Notes: generated from the sequence alone by a model not told the origin. Positions 28,980-42,185 are shown, counted from the stretch's first letter. The stretch: DNA of 64,000 bases from Halocaridina rubra (GCA_037179515.1 JAXCGZ010021114.1:1-64000), one strand, 5' to 3'. Numbers and translations are program-made.

Positions 28980-29727
28980 TAGGGAATACTTTACAATAGA
29001 CAAAAAGTCCATTCATAAGAGTTTTTCATAATTGGATAGAACATATAATACACAGCACAAAGTAGAATGTTATGCATAATATATTTATGTAATAGCAGAC
29101 AAATTTTTTGAGAATTAATCAGTTTCAATAACAGTTACCGCAATGTATTTAAAGAGGCACATTAAAATAATAATAAAGAAGTAAATACAGTAGCATATGC
29201 TTCAAGCATATACTGTAATACTATAAGTTGTCGAATAGAAATGTGGTATTGTATAAAGCATTTATCTGAACTTGGTAAAAAAGAGCAGTAATTAAAAATG
29301 GATCCTTTTATGAACAGAAGCCCTTGAACAGAAATCTGTTTTGAAGAAGCTCGCAGCTAGGATCTTTGTCTTATCCAAATCAACCTCAACTTTCTTGTTG
29401 TTTTGTAGCAAGATACACAAAGAGAGTATAAGAAAGAAAGAAACGTAGACAACTAAACATCCCAACAATTAAACAATATCACATTCATCAGAAGCTACAA
29501 AAAAGTACTAAAATATGTCAAGCTTTCCCGAGCCTCCACTGAGATTCTTTAGAAGGGCAACAAAACATATTGAGATAAACATTCATCACAAAACACTGTT
29601 GGATGATTATATAAAAACAAAAACTGAATATGAAAAAAAATCACATCAATTTAGTAATTTCAGAGTAATCATATACAGTATTTCTGAAGTTCTGAAATGT
29701 TAATAGAATACAAAAGGAAAGTCTTAC
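28980..29727 (-). other. CWC27 intron sequence without recognised features
   Basis: AT-rich, no coding signal. Confidence 0.5.
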
Positions 29728-29847
29728 ATTTTGATCATTTTCTCATCTTCCAAATCCTCCTCTGTGTTTACTTCCTCTTTTATGGCATCATCAACTACAT
29801 TGTTTTCTTTCTCTTCCAATCCATTGTCATCAACATCTCTCTTGATA
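29728..29847 (-). CDS. CWC27: CWC27 exon (acidic linker)
   Basis: The acceptor CCATAG precedes T at 29847 and the donor GTAAGA follows 29728. The 120-nt exon reads IKRDVDDNGLEEKENNVVDD and EEVNTEEDLEDEKMIKM. It is a poorly conserved acidic linker, so identification rests on correct splice sites, phase 2 at both ends and unbroken frame with the strongly conserved exons on either side. It is likely disordered. Confidence 0.85.
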
Positions 29848-30708
29848 CTATGGAAAAAAAAAATTAACAAAGTCATTAACAAAGAAATTAAAATAAACAG
29901 TGTTTAACGTATCTGCAACAATATCAACATTACCTCATATTCTTAATACATATAAGAAAACTATGCCTGCATCATTACATGTTATAATAAATATCTCATA
30001 CCTTATCTAAAGGAACATTTTAACTTTTTGGAGAAAAGATGATAAAAAAATCAAACACTAGTAAACCAAATGTCACACTTGCTGCAATGTTTTCAATCTA
30101 TTGACTTCCATTCTAAATGCCAGTTTTCATTAAAAAGTGTCAAAAACAGTGCAATATCAAATGAGGTCTCAGAGATTTAAATAATTAAGTCACATACAAA
30201 CATAGAAGTGGTCCATAATCGTAAGCAAAATTGCTAGTTTTATTTTATCAGTTGCAAAAATGCTGCAAAATATGCTTACTCATATATTAACACAATTGTT
30301 TTGCGATATATTCCACATAGTACATGAGTAACCAAGAGACTGGGAGTCATTTTCAGAAAAGCACTAACGCTTTTTATAAATCCATAGCTGCAGAAGAATA
30401 AGCAAAGGAAGAGGCTATAGAAAAAGCAGTGTCAACCAATCAAGAAATTATCAAGTAGCTACTGACATAATAATGAGATGGAAAAATGCACACAATTTAT
30501 CAAATTTCATAGCAAAAATAAAAAAATTTATGTATAGTGTATAAGATAATTTTAGCACAAAAAATCCTCCAAACATAAAATATAGATAAAGACCATATTT
30601 ATACTAAAGAAAGAAACACTTTTAATACTACAAAATATCATAGCAGCTCACAAAATTCATATCTTAAAATTAAAAAAAACTAGTGCAGAACTCGAAATTA
30701 AATCTTAC
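29848..30708 (-). other. CWC27 intron, 861 nt, no recognised element
   Basis: AT-rich intron with no transposon recognised; the only one of the larger introns that looks clean. Confidence 0.6.
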
Positions 30709-30882
30709 CTAAGTGAAACTTCTGCATCTTCGACAGTAGGTGCAACAGTTTTGGAAGACAGGGTTGGATCCATGGCAATATCATGAGCTGAATTTCCCTT
30801 TTTAGTAAAGCTTTTTGTTGCAGCCAAAACTTCTTCTTCTTCCTCTTCAGCTTCATCGCCAAATGACAGAAGTTTGAAATTT
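30709..30882 (-). CDS. CWC27: CWC27 exon (LLSFGDEAEEEEEEV segment)
   Basis: The acceptor TTTTCAAG precedes A at 30882, completing a Lys codon, and the donor is GTAAG after 30709. It reads NFKLLSFGDEAEEEEEEVLA, SFTKKGNSAHDIAMDPTLSS and ends EDAEVSLR. The N-F-x-LLSFG-(E/D)-EAEEEEEEV block is diagnostic for CWC27 and is followed in vertebrates by a similar K-S-SHDLLKDDPxLSS stretch. This is the most secure exon. It lies just after the 30.9-kb intron. Confidence 0.96.
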
Positions 30883-30980
30883 CTTGAAAAATACAAATAC
30901 ATTGCAAAGGTTTTATACATACCATGGAAAAAGACATATTTTCGTTTATACTGAATTTATAAAACTAAAATAAATAATTC

Positions 30981-31092
<112 letters not shown>

Positions 31093-31233
31093 CAGGAGGT
31101 CCTTGACTATGTTAGAGCGCCGTTCCTCAAAACGTGATGTACCCCACTCTTCAGCATACGTAGGAACACACCTAATATATAATTTTCACAGTATGAAGGG
31201 ATAAAATAAATATGTAATATCGGTATTTATGTA
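31093..31233. mobile_element. TA-flanked element terminus, truncated
   Basis: It starts CAGGAGGTCCTTGAC at the end of a (TA)n run, in the style of the MITE-E and Tigger termini. No matching right end is found before the dispersed repeat at 31234. Confidence 0.45.
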
Positions 31234-31545
31234 GTAAGTTGACCCAAGGCACCAGCTGCCCATTGTGATACTACAGCTGAAGGGTCTTGTGAACTTAGCT
31301 AAGACTATCCAGGACAGTTTGATGATAAATCTTCCTTCAGTTACGGTTCTCTTTCCATGCCTACTTCAACACCGAATATTCTTGGATATTCGTTACACAT
31401 GTCTTATTATCCTTTCACATCTGACAAGTCACAATATGCCCCTTCTCTGTTTCTCTTTATGTTTTCCTCATGCCCAGGCCCGATAAGGGTAGATTTATTT
31501 ATTCATTTTTGGCCATTCATGAAAAACAAAAATATAAGCACCTAG
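31234..31545 (+). repeat. Dispersed repeat K, copy 1
   Basis: About 300 bp containing GCTGAAGGGTCTTGTG, AATATTCTTGGATATTC, TTTCACATCTGACAAGTCAC and CTCTGTTTCTCTTTATG. It matches the reverse complement of 63418-63700 and, in its 3' half, pieces of Tg4 and Tg10. It looks like a LINE 3' end or a SINE without a tRNA head; identity unknown. Confidence 0.65.
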
Positions 31546-32162
31546 GTCGCCCACCTATGCTAACTCAGTAGTAAACTTTATAATCTAAGATATAATAAAG
31601 CAATTTCTATGACAAATGAAAACATATATATATTAAAAAAAAGGAACATTTCTTATATGTATAGAGTATACAGCACAGTTACGTGGTCCTCGAGTTACAG
31701 TGTTTCGCCAATACAACAAAGGCTCATACATTATCAATAAAAAAAATTTGACCTACATGGTTTGTGTGATAAACACAAACTTCGCCCAATGAACAGTTTG
31801 TTCGCGTGGCAGACAAATACACATATAGCAGCACTGTTCTATACATAAAGTCACCTCTCCATTTATGAGAGCTTGGATTACGCGAATTTGGATTACCACA
31901 TATACAAAATAATAGAAAAAAATTTGAACTGTGCGATTAATGCGAGCAAGAAAAAACGAGGTGCTGAGTGGAAGAAAAATGGCCCTAATGACCACTAATC
32001 AGACCTTATGCCTATGTTTGCAGTGTGGTCGGTCAGTACTCTCTATAAAATGGGAATTTCACCCTTCTTGGAGTGATTTTTTCACTTAAGTTATTGTTGT
32101 ATTAGTACAACAATGATCTATTACTCTCTCTTTCCCTCTCTCTCTCGTTCTCTCTTTATATA
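31546..32162. repeat. Two unidentified dispersed repeats
   Basis: About 31685-31830 (CCTCGAGTTACAGTGTTTCG, GTTCGCGTGGCAGAC-like) resembles 55540-55720. About 31975-32125 (TTTGCAGTGTGGTCGGTCAG, GTAGTACAACAATGA-like) is the diverged reverse complement of 54540-54700. Neither codes for a protein that I can recognise. Both look like remains of DNA transposons. Confidence 0.5.
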
Positions 32163-32460
32163 CAGTAATCCCTCGCTATTTCGCGGTTCACCTATCGCGG
32201 ATTCACTGCATCGCGGATTTTTTTTAGGAAAAAAAAAAAAATAATAATAAACATTATTATGACACCAGAATGGACCAAAAAATTATAAAATAAAACAGCC
32301 TTTATCAGGCTGTAAAGAGAAACAGAGATGGAGAGTGTAATGGCCTGTCAGATGTGAAGGGATTATAAAAGATGTGTAATGAATATCCAGCTCTCTGCTG
32401 GGTTTTAATATACCTCTGCATTACTTTCATGATGTCTATTCCAATAATTCTTCTTGGATC

Positions 32461-32562
32461 TTATCATCATCATCATCATCATTATTCTTATTATTATTAT
32501 TATTATTATTATTGGCAACAATAATTTTCCTTTGATGATGATTGTGGAGATTATTATCATAA

Positions 32563-32593
<31 letters not shown>

Positions 32594-32607
32594 TATTATT
32601 ATTATTA
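32461..32607. repeat. (ATT)n runs in the left arm of Tg4
   Basis: Two ATT/ATC triplet runs separated by a unique ~40-base spacer; mirrored by (AAT)n at about 33147-33306. Confidence 0.85.
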
Positions 32608-32721
32608 AGGGCTCATCATTGTTTGTACATCTGTTGGTTTATTTACTTTAATACCTGTGTACAGTGCCCCTCCCTAGTTGGCTGGGACAAAGAGAGTGTG
32701 GGGGGTTGGGTAGAATAGAAT

Positions 32722-33069
<348 letters not shown>

Positions 33070-33146
33070 CTTTAATTAACTCTTGTTCATTCAACCAAAA
33101 CTACATTATTTATTGTAAAAATAATAGTTTAATTACAAATTCGTAA

Positions 33147-33181
33147 TAATAATGATATTATTAATAATAATAATAATAATG

Positions 33182-33253
<72 letters not shown>

Positions 33254-33306
33254 GCTCCACAATCATCATCAAAGGAAAATTATTGTTATAATAATAATAA
33301 TAATAA
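33147..33306. repeat. (AAT)n runs in the right arm of Tg4
   Basis: AAT triplets with a unique spacer that is the inverted counterpart of the left-arm spacer. Confidence 0.85.
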
Positions 33307-33585
33307 GATCCAAGGAGAATTTTTGGAATAGACATCATGAAAGTAATGCAGAGGTATATTAAAACCAATTCCTTCACATCTGACAGGTCATTACACTCTC
33401 CATCTCTGTGTCTCTCTACAGCCTGATAAAGGCTGTTTTATTTTATCATTTTTGGGCCGTCCTGGTGTCATAATCATCTTTAAAAAAAAAAAAAAAAAAA
33501 AATTTAAGGTGTTCTTACTTCGTGGAAATTCACCTATCGTGACCGGTCCCGGAACCGAATCCCCACGACAAACAAGGGATTACTG

Positions 33586-33665
<80 letters not shown>
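33586..33665. repeat. (TA)n between Tg4 and Tg5
   Basis: A pure TA run that joins the two termini with no other sequence. Confidence 0.97.
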
Positions 33666-33670
<5 letters not shown>

Positions 33671-33744
33671 TTCCCTAGCTATATCGTGGTTCACCTATCG
33701 TGAATTCAGTGCATCGCGTTTTTTTTTGGTGACCTTTTTTTTCT

Positions 33745-36719
33745 AGGTATATGTACATACATATATAGACATAAGCCTCATTCCCCCTTGTAAGGGGGGT
33801 GGCCGAGCCAAGAAACGCGCATTCACCACGATCCACATACACACCTCAACCACTCCTCTCAGCTCCTTGGGGATAGAGGGTTGCCACGTCTCCCCCCCTT
33901 CCACCCTGCTTGGGTCACCCACAAGGTAGGTGGGCAAGGGTATTCTACAATGAGGCCCGACAGCCGCAGCTGGTTTACCCCCACCGCTTCATCAAATGGC
34001 AACTCCCCTCACACCCGTCCACCACAGTTCACTGAGCTAGCAGGTGCGAGAAATCCCTTTGGGCCGCGTCATATATGCACAATCTTCCTCCACTCATTCC
34101 TATCTCTTGCACGCACTCTTCCCTGTTCCACTGACATTCCACGTGCATTCAGTGCTCTTTTCACGCCATCCATCCTTCTCATTCTAGGTCTCCCTCTTGA
34201 CCTAACTCCAATCACTTCTGCACTCCACACTCTCTTCACTAATCGTTCATCACTCATCCTTTCCATGTGTCCAAACCATCTCAACACTCTCTGATCTAAC
34301 CTATCCGACAGCTTCATTCCAACACCCGTTCTCTGCCTGACATCCTCATTTCTTACTCTATCTATTCTAGATACACCAGTCATACCTCTCAAACACCTCA
34401 TCTCCATTACATTCAACTTGTTTCTTTCATCCTCTCTTGCACTCCAAGTCTCTGCTCCATACAATGCTGTTGGCACAATCACACCTTCATATATCCTTCT
34501 CTTTGCATTCATTCCCAAATATCTATTTCTCATTACACTTTTCAACCCACCTAGACATTTACTAGCTTCCTTCACTCTGTGATTTACCTCTACATCCACT
34601 CGTCCACTCCTTGATACATGTGACCCCAGATACTTAAAACTCTCAACTTCTTCAAGCAACTCCCCATTCACTCCTACATTCAATCTGCCAACATTAACAC
34701 TCCTCGTGCATCTCATGACTTTACTTTTACCAATATTCACCCGCAACTTCCTTCTTTCACACACACTAATAAACTCAGTCACCAAATGATTCAATTCATT
34801 TTCAGTATCAGCCACCAGTACAGTATCATCCGCAAATAGCAACTGACTCAATTTCCACAACCTTCCCTCCTCACCCACTAGTTCCAAGCCTCTGTCTAAT
34901 ACTCTTTCATTTACTTCCCTTACCACTCCATCCATATACACATTAAACAACCATGGCGACATTACACAACCTTGACATAACCCAACATTCATCTCAAACC
35001 AATCACTCATATCATTCCCAACTCTCACGCATGCTCTACTATTCATGTAAAAGCTCTTCACCGCATTCAACAAACTTCCACTTATTCCATACAGTTGCAA
35101 CACCCTCCAAAACCCCTCTCTATCTACCCTGTCATATGCTTTCTCTAAATCCATAAAGGCCCAAAAAGTGTCCCTACCTTTCTCAAAGAAATTCTCACAC
35201 ACCTGTCTTACCGCAAACACCTGATCCACACATCCTCTTCCTCTCCTGAACCCACACTGTTCTTCCCCAATCAATCTCTCAGTACCTTTCCTAATTCTCT
35301 CAATTAACACTCTTCCATACACCTTACCAACTACACTCAACAAACTAATTCCCTTAAAGCTACTACACTCATACTTATCTCCCTTCCCTTTGTAAAGTGG
35401 AACTACACATGCACTCCTCCAATCAACTGGGACCCTCCCTTTCCTGAAACATACATTCAACAACCTAACCATCCATTCTACTAATGCCTCCCCACCTTTT
35501 GACAAGCATTCAGCATGACACCCATCTATCCCTGGTGCTTTACCTGCTTTCAATGCTCTCAATGCCAAACATACCTCCTCTTTTGTTATATCTGTATCAT
35601 TCTCATCTCCTAACATTGGTATTCTCCATTCGTTTTCCAAAACCACAATCTCTGCCTCTTTATCATCTTCCTCATTCAGCAGATTCTTGAAATATTCAGC
35701 CCATCTCTCTCTCACCTTTATTTTATCCACTAGCAATTGCCCATCTGCTCCTTTCACCTTCTCCTCCCTACCACATTCACCTTTCCTCACTCTTTTCACT
35801 TCCTTCCAAAACATCTTTTTATTCCTTTCAAAACTCTCAAGCAAACATTTGCCCCGCCTTACATCCGCTACTCTCTTTGCCTCCCTCACCACTAGCTTTG
35901 CTAACCTCCTCTTTGCACAATACCTTTCATACGTCTCTACATTACCTACCTGCAACCATACCTCGTAAGCCCGCTTCTTTTCAGCCACTACTGCATTCAC
36001 CTGCTCATTCCACCATTCACTACCATTCCTTTTACTTCCACCAGTTTGTCTCCTTCCACACACTGCCTCGGCACACTTCATAACCTCCTCCTTGAAACAG
36101 CCCCATTCTTCTTCCACTCCCGCCTCCACTTTCTCTTTCACTACATTCCACACATTTCTCACACTAGCCTTATACTCACAGTCTTTCTCTTTCTTATACA
36201 ATTCATTCACTTTTAGCACCTCTCTTCTTCTCTTGCTTCTCCATTTTTCTCCCACTCTCACTCTACTTTCCACTAAATAATGGTCAGATATTCCACCACT
36301 AGCTCCTCTCAGTTCATTCACATCCAATACTCTTCCAATCACCCTCCTGTTCACCACAACATAATCCATTAGTGCTCTGTCAACTACTCTTCCATTATTC
36401 ACTCTGACCCATGTATACTTGTGCACATCCTTCTTTTTAAATACAGTATTAGAAATCAACATCTCTCTCTCAATACACATTTCTATCATTTTCTCTCCAT
36501 TCTCATTCCTACCAGGTACTCCATACTTCCCAATTACACCATCCACTGGCTCATTCCCTACTCTAGCATTTAAATCTCCCATCAAAACCACATTCACATT
36601 CATCCCAAAGTCTTCCAAACACTTGTTCAATTTCATCCAAAATTCCTCTCTTTCTACCTCACTTCTTTTGAGTGCATATATGGCCCTATATGCACTCACA
36701 AACGCCCAAGTCTATATGT
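33745..36719 (-). mobile_element. RTE-type LINE, 5'-truncated, nested in Tg5
   Basis: A minus-strand element with a single long ORF and a short 3' UTR (33745-34068) that is GC-richer than its surroundings and includes GGGTGGCCGAGCCAAG. The 5' end at about 36719 cuts through the endonuclease. On both sides Tigger Tg5 sequence continues. No obvious poly(A) tail is seen; the 3' side merges with TATG-rich sequence. Confidence 0.82.
34069..36711 (-). CDS. RTE-clade ORF2: endonuclease (partial) and reverse transcriptase
   Basis: An uninterrupted frame of 880 codons follows a TAG at 36714-36712; no natural start codon remains. Counting from the GTG at 36699: GDLNARVG at 41-48 and SDHYLV at 138-143 are the C-terminal endonuclease motifs (the N-terminal half with the catalytic Glu is missing). 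Then come KAGKAPGIDG (385-393), KGISLLSVVGKV (449-460), FMDLEKAYDRVD (515-526), GLCQGCVMSP (573-582) and the catalytic FADD (622-625). C-terminal motifs ALYGAETWS and RVLRWFGHMERM are typical of RTE/BovB-like elements. The enzyme nicks target DNA and primes cDNA synthesis from element RNA. The open frame over 2.6 kb implies a young insertion, although it could not mobilise itself for lack of a complete endonuclease and 5' end. Confidence 0.9.
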   Translation of the reverse strand, partial: TWAFVSAYRAIYALKRSEVEREEFWMKLNKCLEDFGMNVNVVLMGDLNARVGNEPVDGVIGKYGVPGRNENGEKMIEMCIEREMLISNTVFKKKDVHKYTWVRVNNGRVVDRALMDYVVVNRRVIGRVLDVNELRGASGGISDHYLVESRVRVGEKWRSKRRREVLKVNELYKKEKDCEYKASVRNVWNVVKEKVEAGVEEEWGCFKEEVMKCAEAVCGRRQTGGSKRNGSEWWNEQVNAVVAEKKRAYEVWLQVGNVETYERYCAKRRLAKLVVREAKRVADVRRGKCLLESFERNKKMFWKEVKRVRKGECGREEKVKGADGQLLVDKIKVRERWAEYFKNLLNEEDDKEAEIVVLENEWRIPMLGDENDTDITKEEVCLALRALKAGKAPGIDGCHAECLSKGGEALVEWMVRLLNVCFRKGRVPVDWRSACVVPLYKGKGDKYECSSFKGISLLSVVGKVYGRVLIERIRKGTERLIGEEQCGFRRGRGCVDQVFAVRQVCENFFEKGRDTFWAFMDLEKAYDRVDREGFWRVLQLYGISGSLLNAVKSFYMNSRACVRVGNDMSDWFEMNVGLCQGCVMSPWLFNVYMDGVVREVNERVLDRGLELVGEEGRLWKLSQLLFADDTVLVADTENELNHLVTEFISVCERRKLRVNIGKSKVMRCTRSVNVGRLNVGVNGELLEEVESFKYLGSHVSRSGRVDVEVNHRVKEASKCLGGLKSVMRNRYLGMNAKRRIYEGVIVPTALYGAETWSAREDERNKLNVMEMRCLRGMTGVSRIDRVRNEDVRQRTGVGMKLSDRLDQRVLRWFGHMERMSDERLVKRVWSAEVIGVRSRGRPRMRRMDGVKRALNARGMSVEQGRVRARDRNEWRKIVHI

Positions 36720-37599
36720 GAGAATATTAAGATATCAAAAAATTATTTTTTTTAGTATTTTCATTATTTTATTGTAAAAAAAAAATATTCATTATTTTAT
36801 TGATAAAAAAATGTATTTCCTAGCCTAAGAATTATAAAACAGTAAGAAATAGAAAAAAAAACATAAATTTAAACATGTAACTCTGCACCATAGAAAGTAT
36901 GATACCGGTATCGGCATTTCGGAAAACGCAAAGGGTCGCACCTACGTGAGCTACCACATATTAAAATTTCCAGTATTGTGACTATTTTATTGATAAAAAA
37001 TGTATTTCCTAGCCTAAGAATTATAAAACCATAAAAAATAGTAAAAAACATAAATTTAAACATGTAACTCACAGTATTACACAATGTAAAATATGTAAAA
37101 TACGATACCAGTATCAGCATTTCGGAAAACTAAAAGGGTCGCACCTACGTGAGATAATACATATTAAAATTTCCAGTATTTTCATTATTTTATTGATAAA
37201 AAAAAGTATTTCCCAGCCAAAGAATAATAAAACAGCAAAAAATAGTAAAAAAAAACATATATTTAAACATATTACTCACAGTATTCCTCCATGTAAAATA
37301 CTGTACGATAGAGTACACTGTACTGACGTCTTGGAAAACACAAAGGCTCGTAGCTACGTGAGATAGTTCATGGGATGCTATTGGCTGATGGGTGAGAGAC
37401 GACGAATCACAGAATTGCTTTTCTGTATGTTCTGTATCCTGGGGGCTGATTGGCTTTTTGATTGAAGCTTCATTCTCCCAGCGTCTTCCATTGTCTCGCC
37501 TTACCCGTTCAGTCTAACTCATGTGTGCACCATTTGCATTGTGCTTCTTAATACCTTGTGCTTGTGATTTTGTAACACTTTTGTTTTTCAACCCCTGTA

Positions 37600-39320
37600 A
37601 TGCCTCCCAAGAGCCCTTCATCTTCTAAGGCTTCGGGTAGTAAGCCAAAGCGGCAAAGGAAGATGTTGACCAGAGCAGATAAGGAAAAACTGTTAGATAT
37701 GCTGAAGGAAGGAAGAAGGTTTGCAGATGTTGGCAGCCATTTTGGCCTCAACAAATCTACTGTTCAATACATCAAAAAAGATAAGGCAAATATCAGCAAA
37801 ACAGCTACTATTTCATTTAGTAAAACAGCGAAGAGGGTCGTAACACCCCGCAATAAGATAATAGTGCAGATGGAATCTGCTTTGGCCATGTGGATTGCCG
37901 ATTGCAGAAAGAACATCAGCATAGACACCAATATCATACAAACAAAGGTGAAGAAGCTGTACGAGACATTCGCTGCAAACAAACCCGACGACGACAGTGG
38001 TGACCGTGAGGAGGAGGAGAGAGAAGATATCGACGACCCACAACCAGGACCCTCCTGCAATTCTCCACCAAGGAAAGAATCGTTCGTGGCAAGCAAGGGA
38101 TGGTTCGCTTTGGCCTAAAGAGTGTTTCAGTTCATGGCGAAGCTGCCTCTGCAGATACAGCTGCAGCTGGAGATTACGTGAAAAACGACTTCAAAAAAAT
38201 GATCGAGGAAGGCGAATATGCTCCAGAGCATATATTTAACATGGATGAGACTGGGTTACTTTCGAAGAGAATGCCATCTTGCACTCCTCTCTTCAAGGAA
38301 TAAGCTAAAGCCCCGGGATTTAAAGCGGACATAGACCGCGTTACCCTCATCACGTGCGGGAATACTGCGGGCTTCATGTTAAAGCCCGGGCTTATCTACA
38401 AGTCTAAGAACCCTGGGGCTTTGAAGAATAAGAATAAGAATCTGCTGCCAGTGTATTGGATGCATAACCCTAAGACCTGGATCACGAAAAGCCTCACATC
38501 GGACTGGTTTCACCAAAGCTTTATCCCTCAGGTCAAAATTTATCTTGCAGAAAAGGGCCTTGAATTTAAAGTATTTCTTTTGATGGATAATGCTGGTGGC
38601 CATGCAACTGATCCCAAATATAACAGTGTTCAAGTAGAGTTCCTGCCACCGAATACGACATCACTGATTCAGCCTATGGATCAAGGCGTTATTCGTGCAT
38701 TCAAGGCCCTCTACACACGAAATGCCCTGGCGAACCTGGTTGAATCCATGGATGCAGACAAAGAATTCTCACTGAAGACTTACTGGCATAACTACACGAT
38801 TGCTACATGCCCTCAAAATATTCAGAATGCAATCAAAGAGATGAAGCCGGCCACAATCAATGCCAGCTGGAAGAGTGTAGCCCGAAGTCATCTACGACTA
38901 CAAGGGATTCGCTCCTGACGAAGTCCATAACTCGGCAGTTGCAAAAGCTGTGAAGTTGGCTGCATTTCTAGGAGGAGAAGGCTTTGAAGATATGACTCAC
39001 AAAGACATGAATGAGTGAATGACTTGGAGGAAATGACAAAATCAGTAAGCAAACAAGAGGAAGAAGAACAACCAGAGGAAACGCACGAAGAAATCGAAGA
39101 ACCTGGCCTTACACTCGAACATCTGGCAACCATGTATGAACATGTGAAAGCACTCCAACAACTCGCAAGAACATGACAATAATATGGTTCATTCGGTGAC
39201 CTTCTGCAATCTTCTCTATGATTTCATGATTCCTTACAAGACCATCTTTCAACAAAAGAAGAAACACCGACAGTAACTCCCCATTACCATGTTCTTCTCT
39301 CGCAAAAGCAGCCATAAAGC
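37600..39320 (+). pseudogene. Tg5 Tigger transposase, broken
   Basis: The ATG at 37600 opens 172 codons with MPPKSPSSSKASGSKPKRQ, the psq/CENP-B helix-turn-helix (KLLDMLKEGRRF, HFGLNKSTVQYIKK) and an acidic linker (REEEEREDIDDPQPGPS). About 14 nt present in Tg9 are missing near 38106, shifting frame; the next frame (38100-38303) holds NMDETGL with the first catalytic Asp, then a stop near 38301. The third (38376-38918) holds LLMDNAGGH (second Asp) and TTSLIQPMDQGVI (third Asp). Another frameshift near 38880 leads into the C-terminal KLAAFLGGEGFED part. All three DDD residues are present but the gene has at least two frameshifts and one stop. Confidence 0.88.
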
Positions 39321-39761
39321 TGTCATTGGCTGCGAAATAATTTCCTCTGGAGTCTATACACGTCATCATCACCTCATTCACGGTAAGTATACCTATCACG
39401 TTCATATAAATTTACGCTTGCATGCTGTTATTAATACAGTAAAGGGTCGTTTTTTGACAGTGCAGGGAGGGTTTATACAGTAAAGGTAAAAATAAATGTA
39501 AAATACCAACGAATATGAGTATCTACACATCATCATCACCTCATTCACGGTAAGTTTATCTATCACTTTCATATAAATTTACGCTTGCACGCTGTTATTA
39601 ATAAAGTAAAGAGTGTTTTTTTTTTAACAGTGCAGGGAGGGTTCATACAGTAAAGGTAAAAATAAATACAAAATACCTATGTATATATTGTGATCCTATT
39701 TCGCGGATTTTCACCAATCGTGGCTGGTCCCGGAACCGAATCACCGTGATAAACGAGGAAG

Positions 39762-39873
<112 letters not shown>

Positions 39874-39954
39874 TGATCCTTCGCTGTATCGCGTTTCTTG
39901 GCACGCAATTTCACTGTACCATGATTTTTTTTTGCAATTTTTTTTGGGGGGGTA

Positions 39955-41262
39955 CAGTGTTCCCCCCCTTATCGCGGGGGTTTGGTTCCGGGACCCGGCG
40001 CGAACCAGGAAAATCGCGGAGTAGGATCAGCCTATATGTACATAGATATTTTAATTTATTTTTACGTTTACACCGTATAAACTGTATAAACCCTCCCTGT
40101 ACTGTTAACAAACCACCCTTTACTTCATATATAACAGTATGCAAGCATAAATTTATATGACATACTCGTGTACATAGGTATTTTACAATTATTTTTACGT
40201 TTACTGTATAAACCCTCCCTGCATTGTTAAAAAACCACCCTTTACATTATAGATAACAGAATGCAACGTAAATTTATATGTACGTGATAGGTAAACTTAC
40301 CTTATCTGTTATGGTTAACATTTTCCTTTGCCGCTTAGGCTCACTACAAGAAGCCTTAGAAGATGAAGGATGCTTGGGAGGTATTGCAAAGGTTAAAATA
40401 TGCGAGTAAAAAAAATCACAAGCAGAACATATTAATAATAATAAGCACAACGTGAACAGCGCACACGAGTAAGGCGAGACAATGGAAGATGGTGGAAGCC
40501 TTTGTCCGAAACGCTGATAGCTGTATCGTATTTTACACGTTGCAATACTGTTAGTATTTATGTTTTTTACTATATTTTACTGTTTTATTATTCTTAGGCT
40601 AAGAAATACGTTTTTTTTTTAGCAATAAAATCATGAAACTACTGGAAATATAAATATATATGCTAGCTCACATAGCTGCGACCCCAATACATTGTACGCT
40701 ATCGAACACAAGCAAAACGTTTAATAAGCACAACGTGAACGGCGCACACGTAGGTTAGACTGAACGAGCCTTTCTCCGAAACGCTGATAGCGGTATCGTA
40801 TTTTACATGTTGCAATACTGTTGGTATTTATGTTTTTTACTATTTTTTACTGTTTTATTATTCTTAGGCTAAGAAATACGTTTTTTTATCAATAAAATCA
40901 TGAAACTACTGGAAATATAAATATATATGCTAGCTCACGTAGCTGCGACCCCAATACATTGTACGCTATCGAACACTATTTCGCATGATGCAATACTGTG
41001 AGTTATACTGTATATCTAAATTTATGTTTTTAATATTTTTTACTGTTTTATTATTCATAGGCTGGGAAATAAATTTTTTTTATCAATTAGATAATGAAAT
41101 ATGTTTTTTCAATAAAAAAATTACAATACTAAGAATTTTTATTTTTATAATATTTTAATATTTTTGCAAATACCCCAAAAATACAATAATAATTTGCCAA
41201 AAAAAAAACCGTGGTACAGTGAAAACGCGAACCAAGAAAAAGCGATACAGGGGGGAACACTG
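39955..41262 (-). mobile_element. Tg7, Tigger-like derivative nested in Tg6
   Basis: The plus strand starts CAGTGTTCCCCCCCTTATCG and ends GGGGGGAACACTG, flanked by TA at 39953-39954 and 41263-41264. It runs opposite to Tg6. The region 40310-40386 is the reverse complement of the transposase start, but the ATG has become ATA. Otherwise it matches Tg3 without that element's (TATC)n-tailed insert. Confidence 0.86.
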
Positions 41263-42185
41263 TATATGCAATAATATTAAAATATTAAAAAAATAAAAAT
41301 TTTCAGTATTTTCATTTTTTTATTGAAAAAAAAAACATATTTCATAATCTAATTGATAAAAAAAATTTATTTCCCAGCCTACGAATAATAAAACAGTAAA
41401 AAATAGTAAAAAACATAAATTTAGATATAGAGTATAACTCACAGTATTGCATCATGTGAAATAGTATCCGATAGTGTACAATGTATTGGGGTCGCAGCTA
41501 TGTGAGCTAGCATATATATTTATATTTCCAGTAGTTTTATGATTTTATTGATAAAAAAACGTACTTCTTAGCCTAAGAATAATAAAACAGTAAAAGATAG
41601 TAAAAAACATAAATGCTAACAGTATTGCACCATGTAAAATACGATACCGGTATCAGCGTTTCGGAAAACGAAAAGGGTCGGACCTACGTAAGATAGTACA
41701 TATTGAAATTTTCATTAATATATTGATAAAACAAGTATTTCCTAGCCTAAGAGTAGTAAAACAGTAAAAAATAGTAAAAAACAAATTTAGATATATAACT
41801 CACAGTATTAAATAGTAAAAAACATAAATTTAGATATATAACTCACAGTATTGTATCATGTGCGTACAATGTATTGGGGTCGCACCTACGTGAGCTAGCA
41901 TATATATTAAAATTTCCAGTAGTTTCATGATTTTATTGATTAAAAAAACCTATTTCTTAGCCTAAGAATAATAAAACAGTAAAAAATAGTAAAAAAACAT
42001 AAATATTAACAGTATTGCAACATGTAAAATACGATACCGCTATCAGCGTTTCGGACAAAGGCTTGCACCATCTTCCATTGTCTCGCCTCACTCGTTCAGT
42101 CTAACTCACGTGTGCGCCGTTCACGTTGTGCTTATTAATACGTTTTGCTTGTGATTTTTTTTACTCGCATATTTTAACTTTTGCA

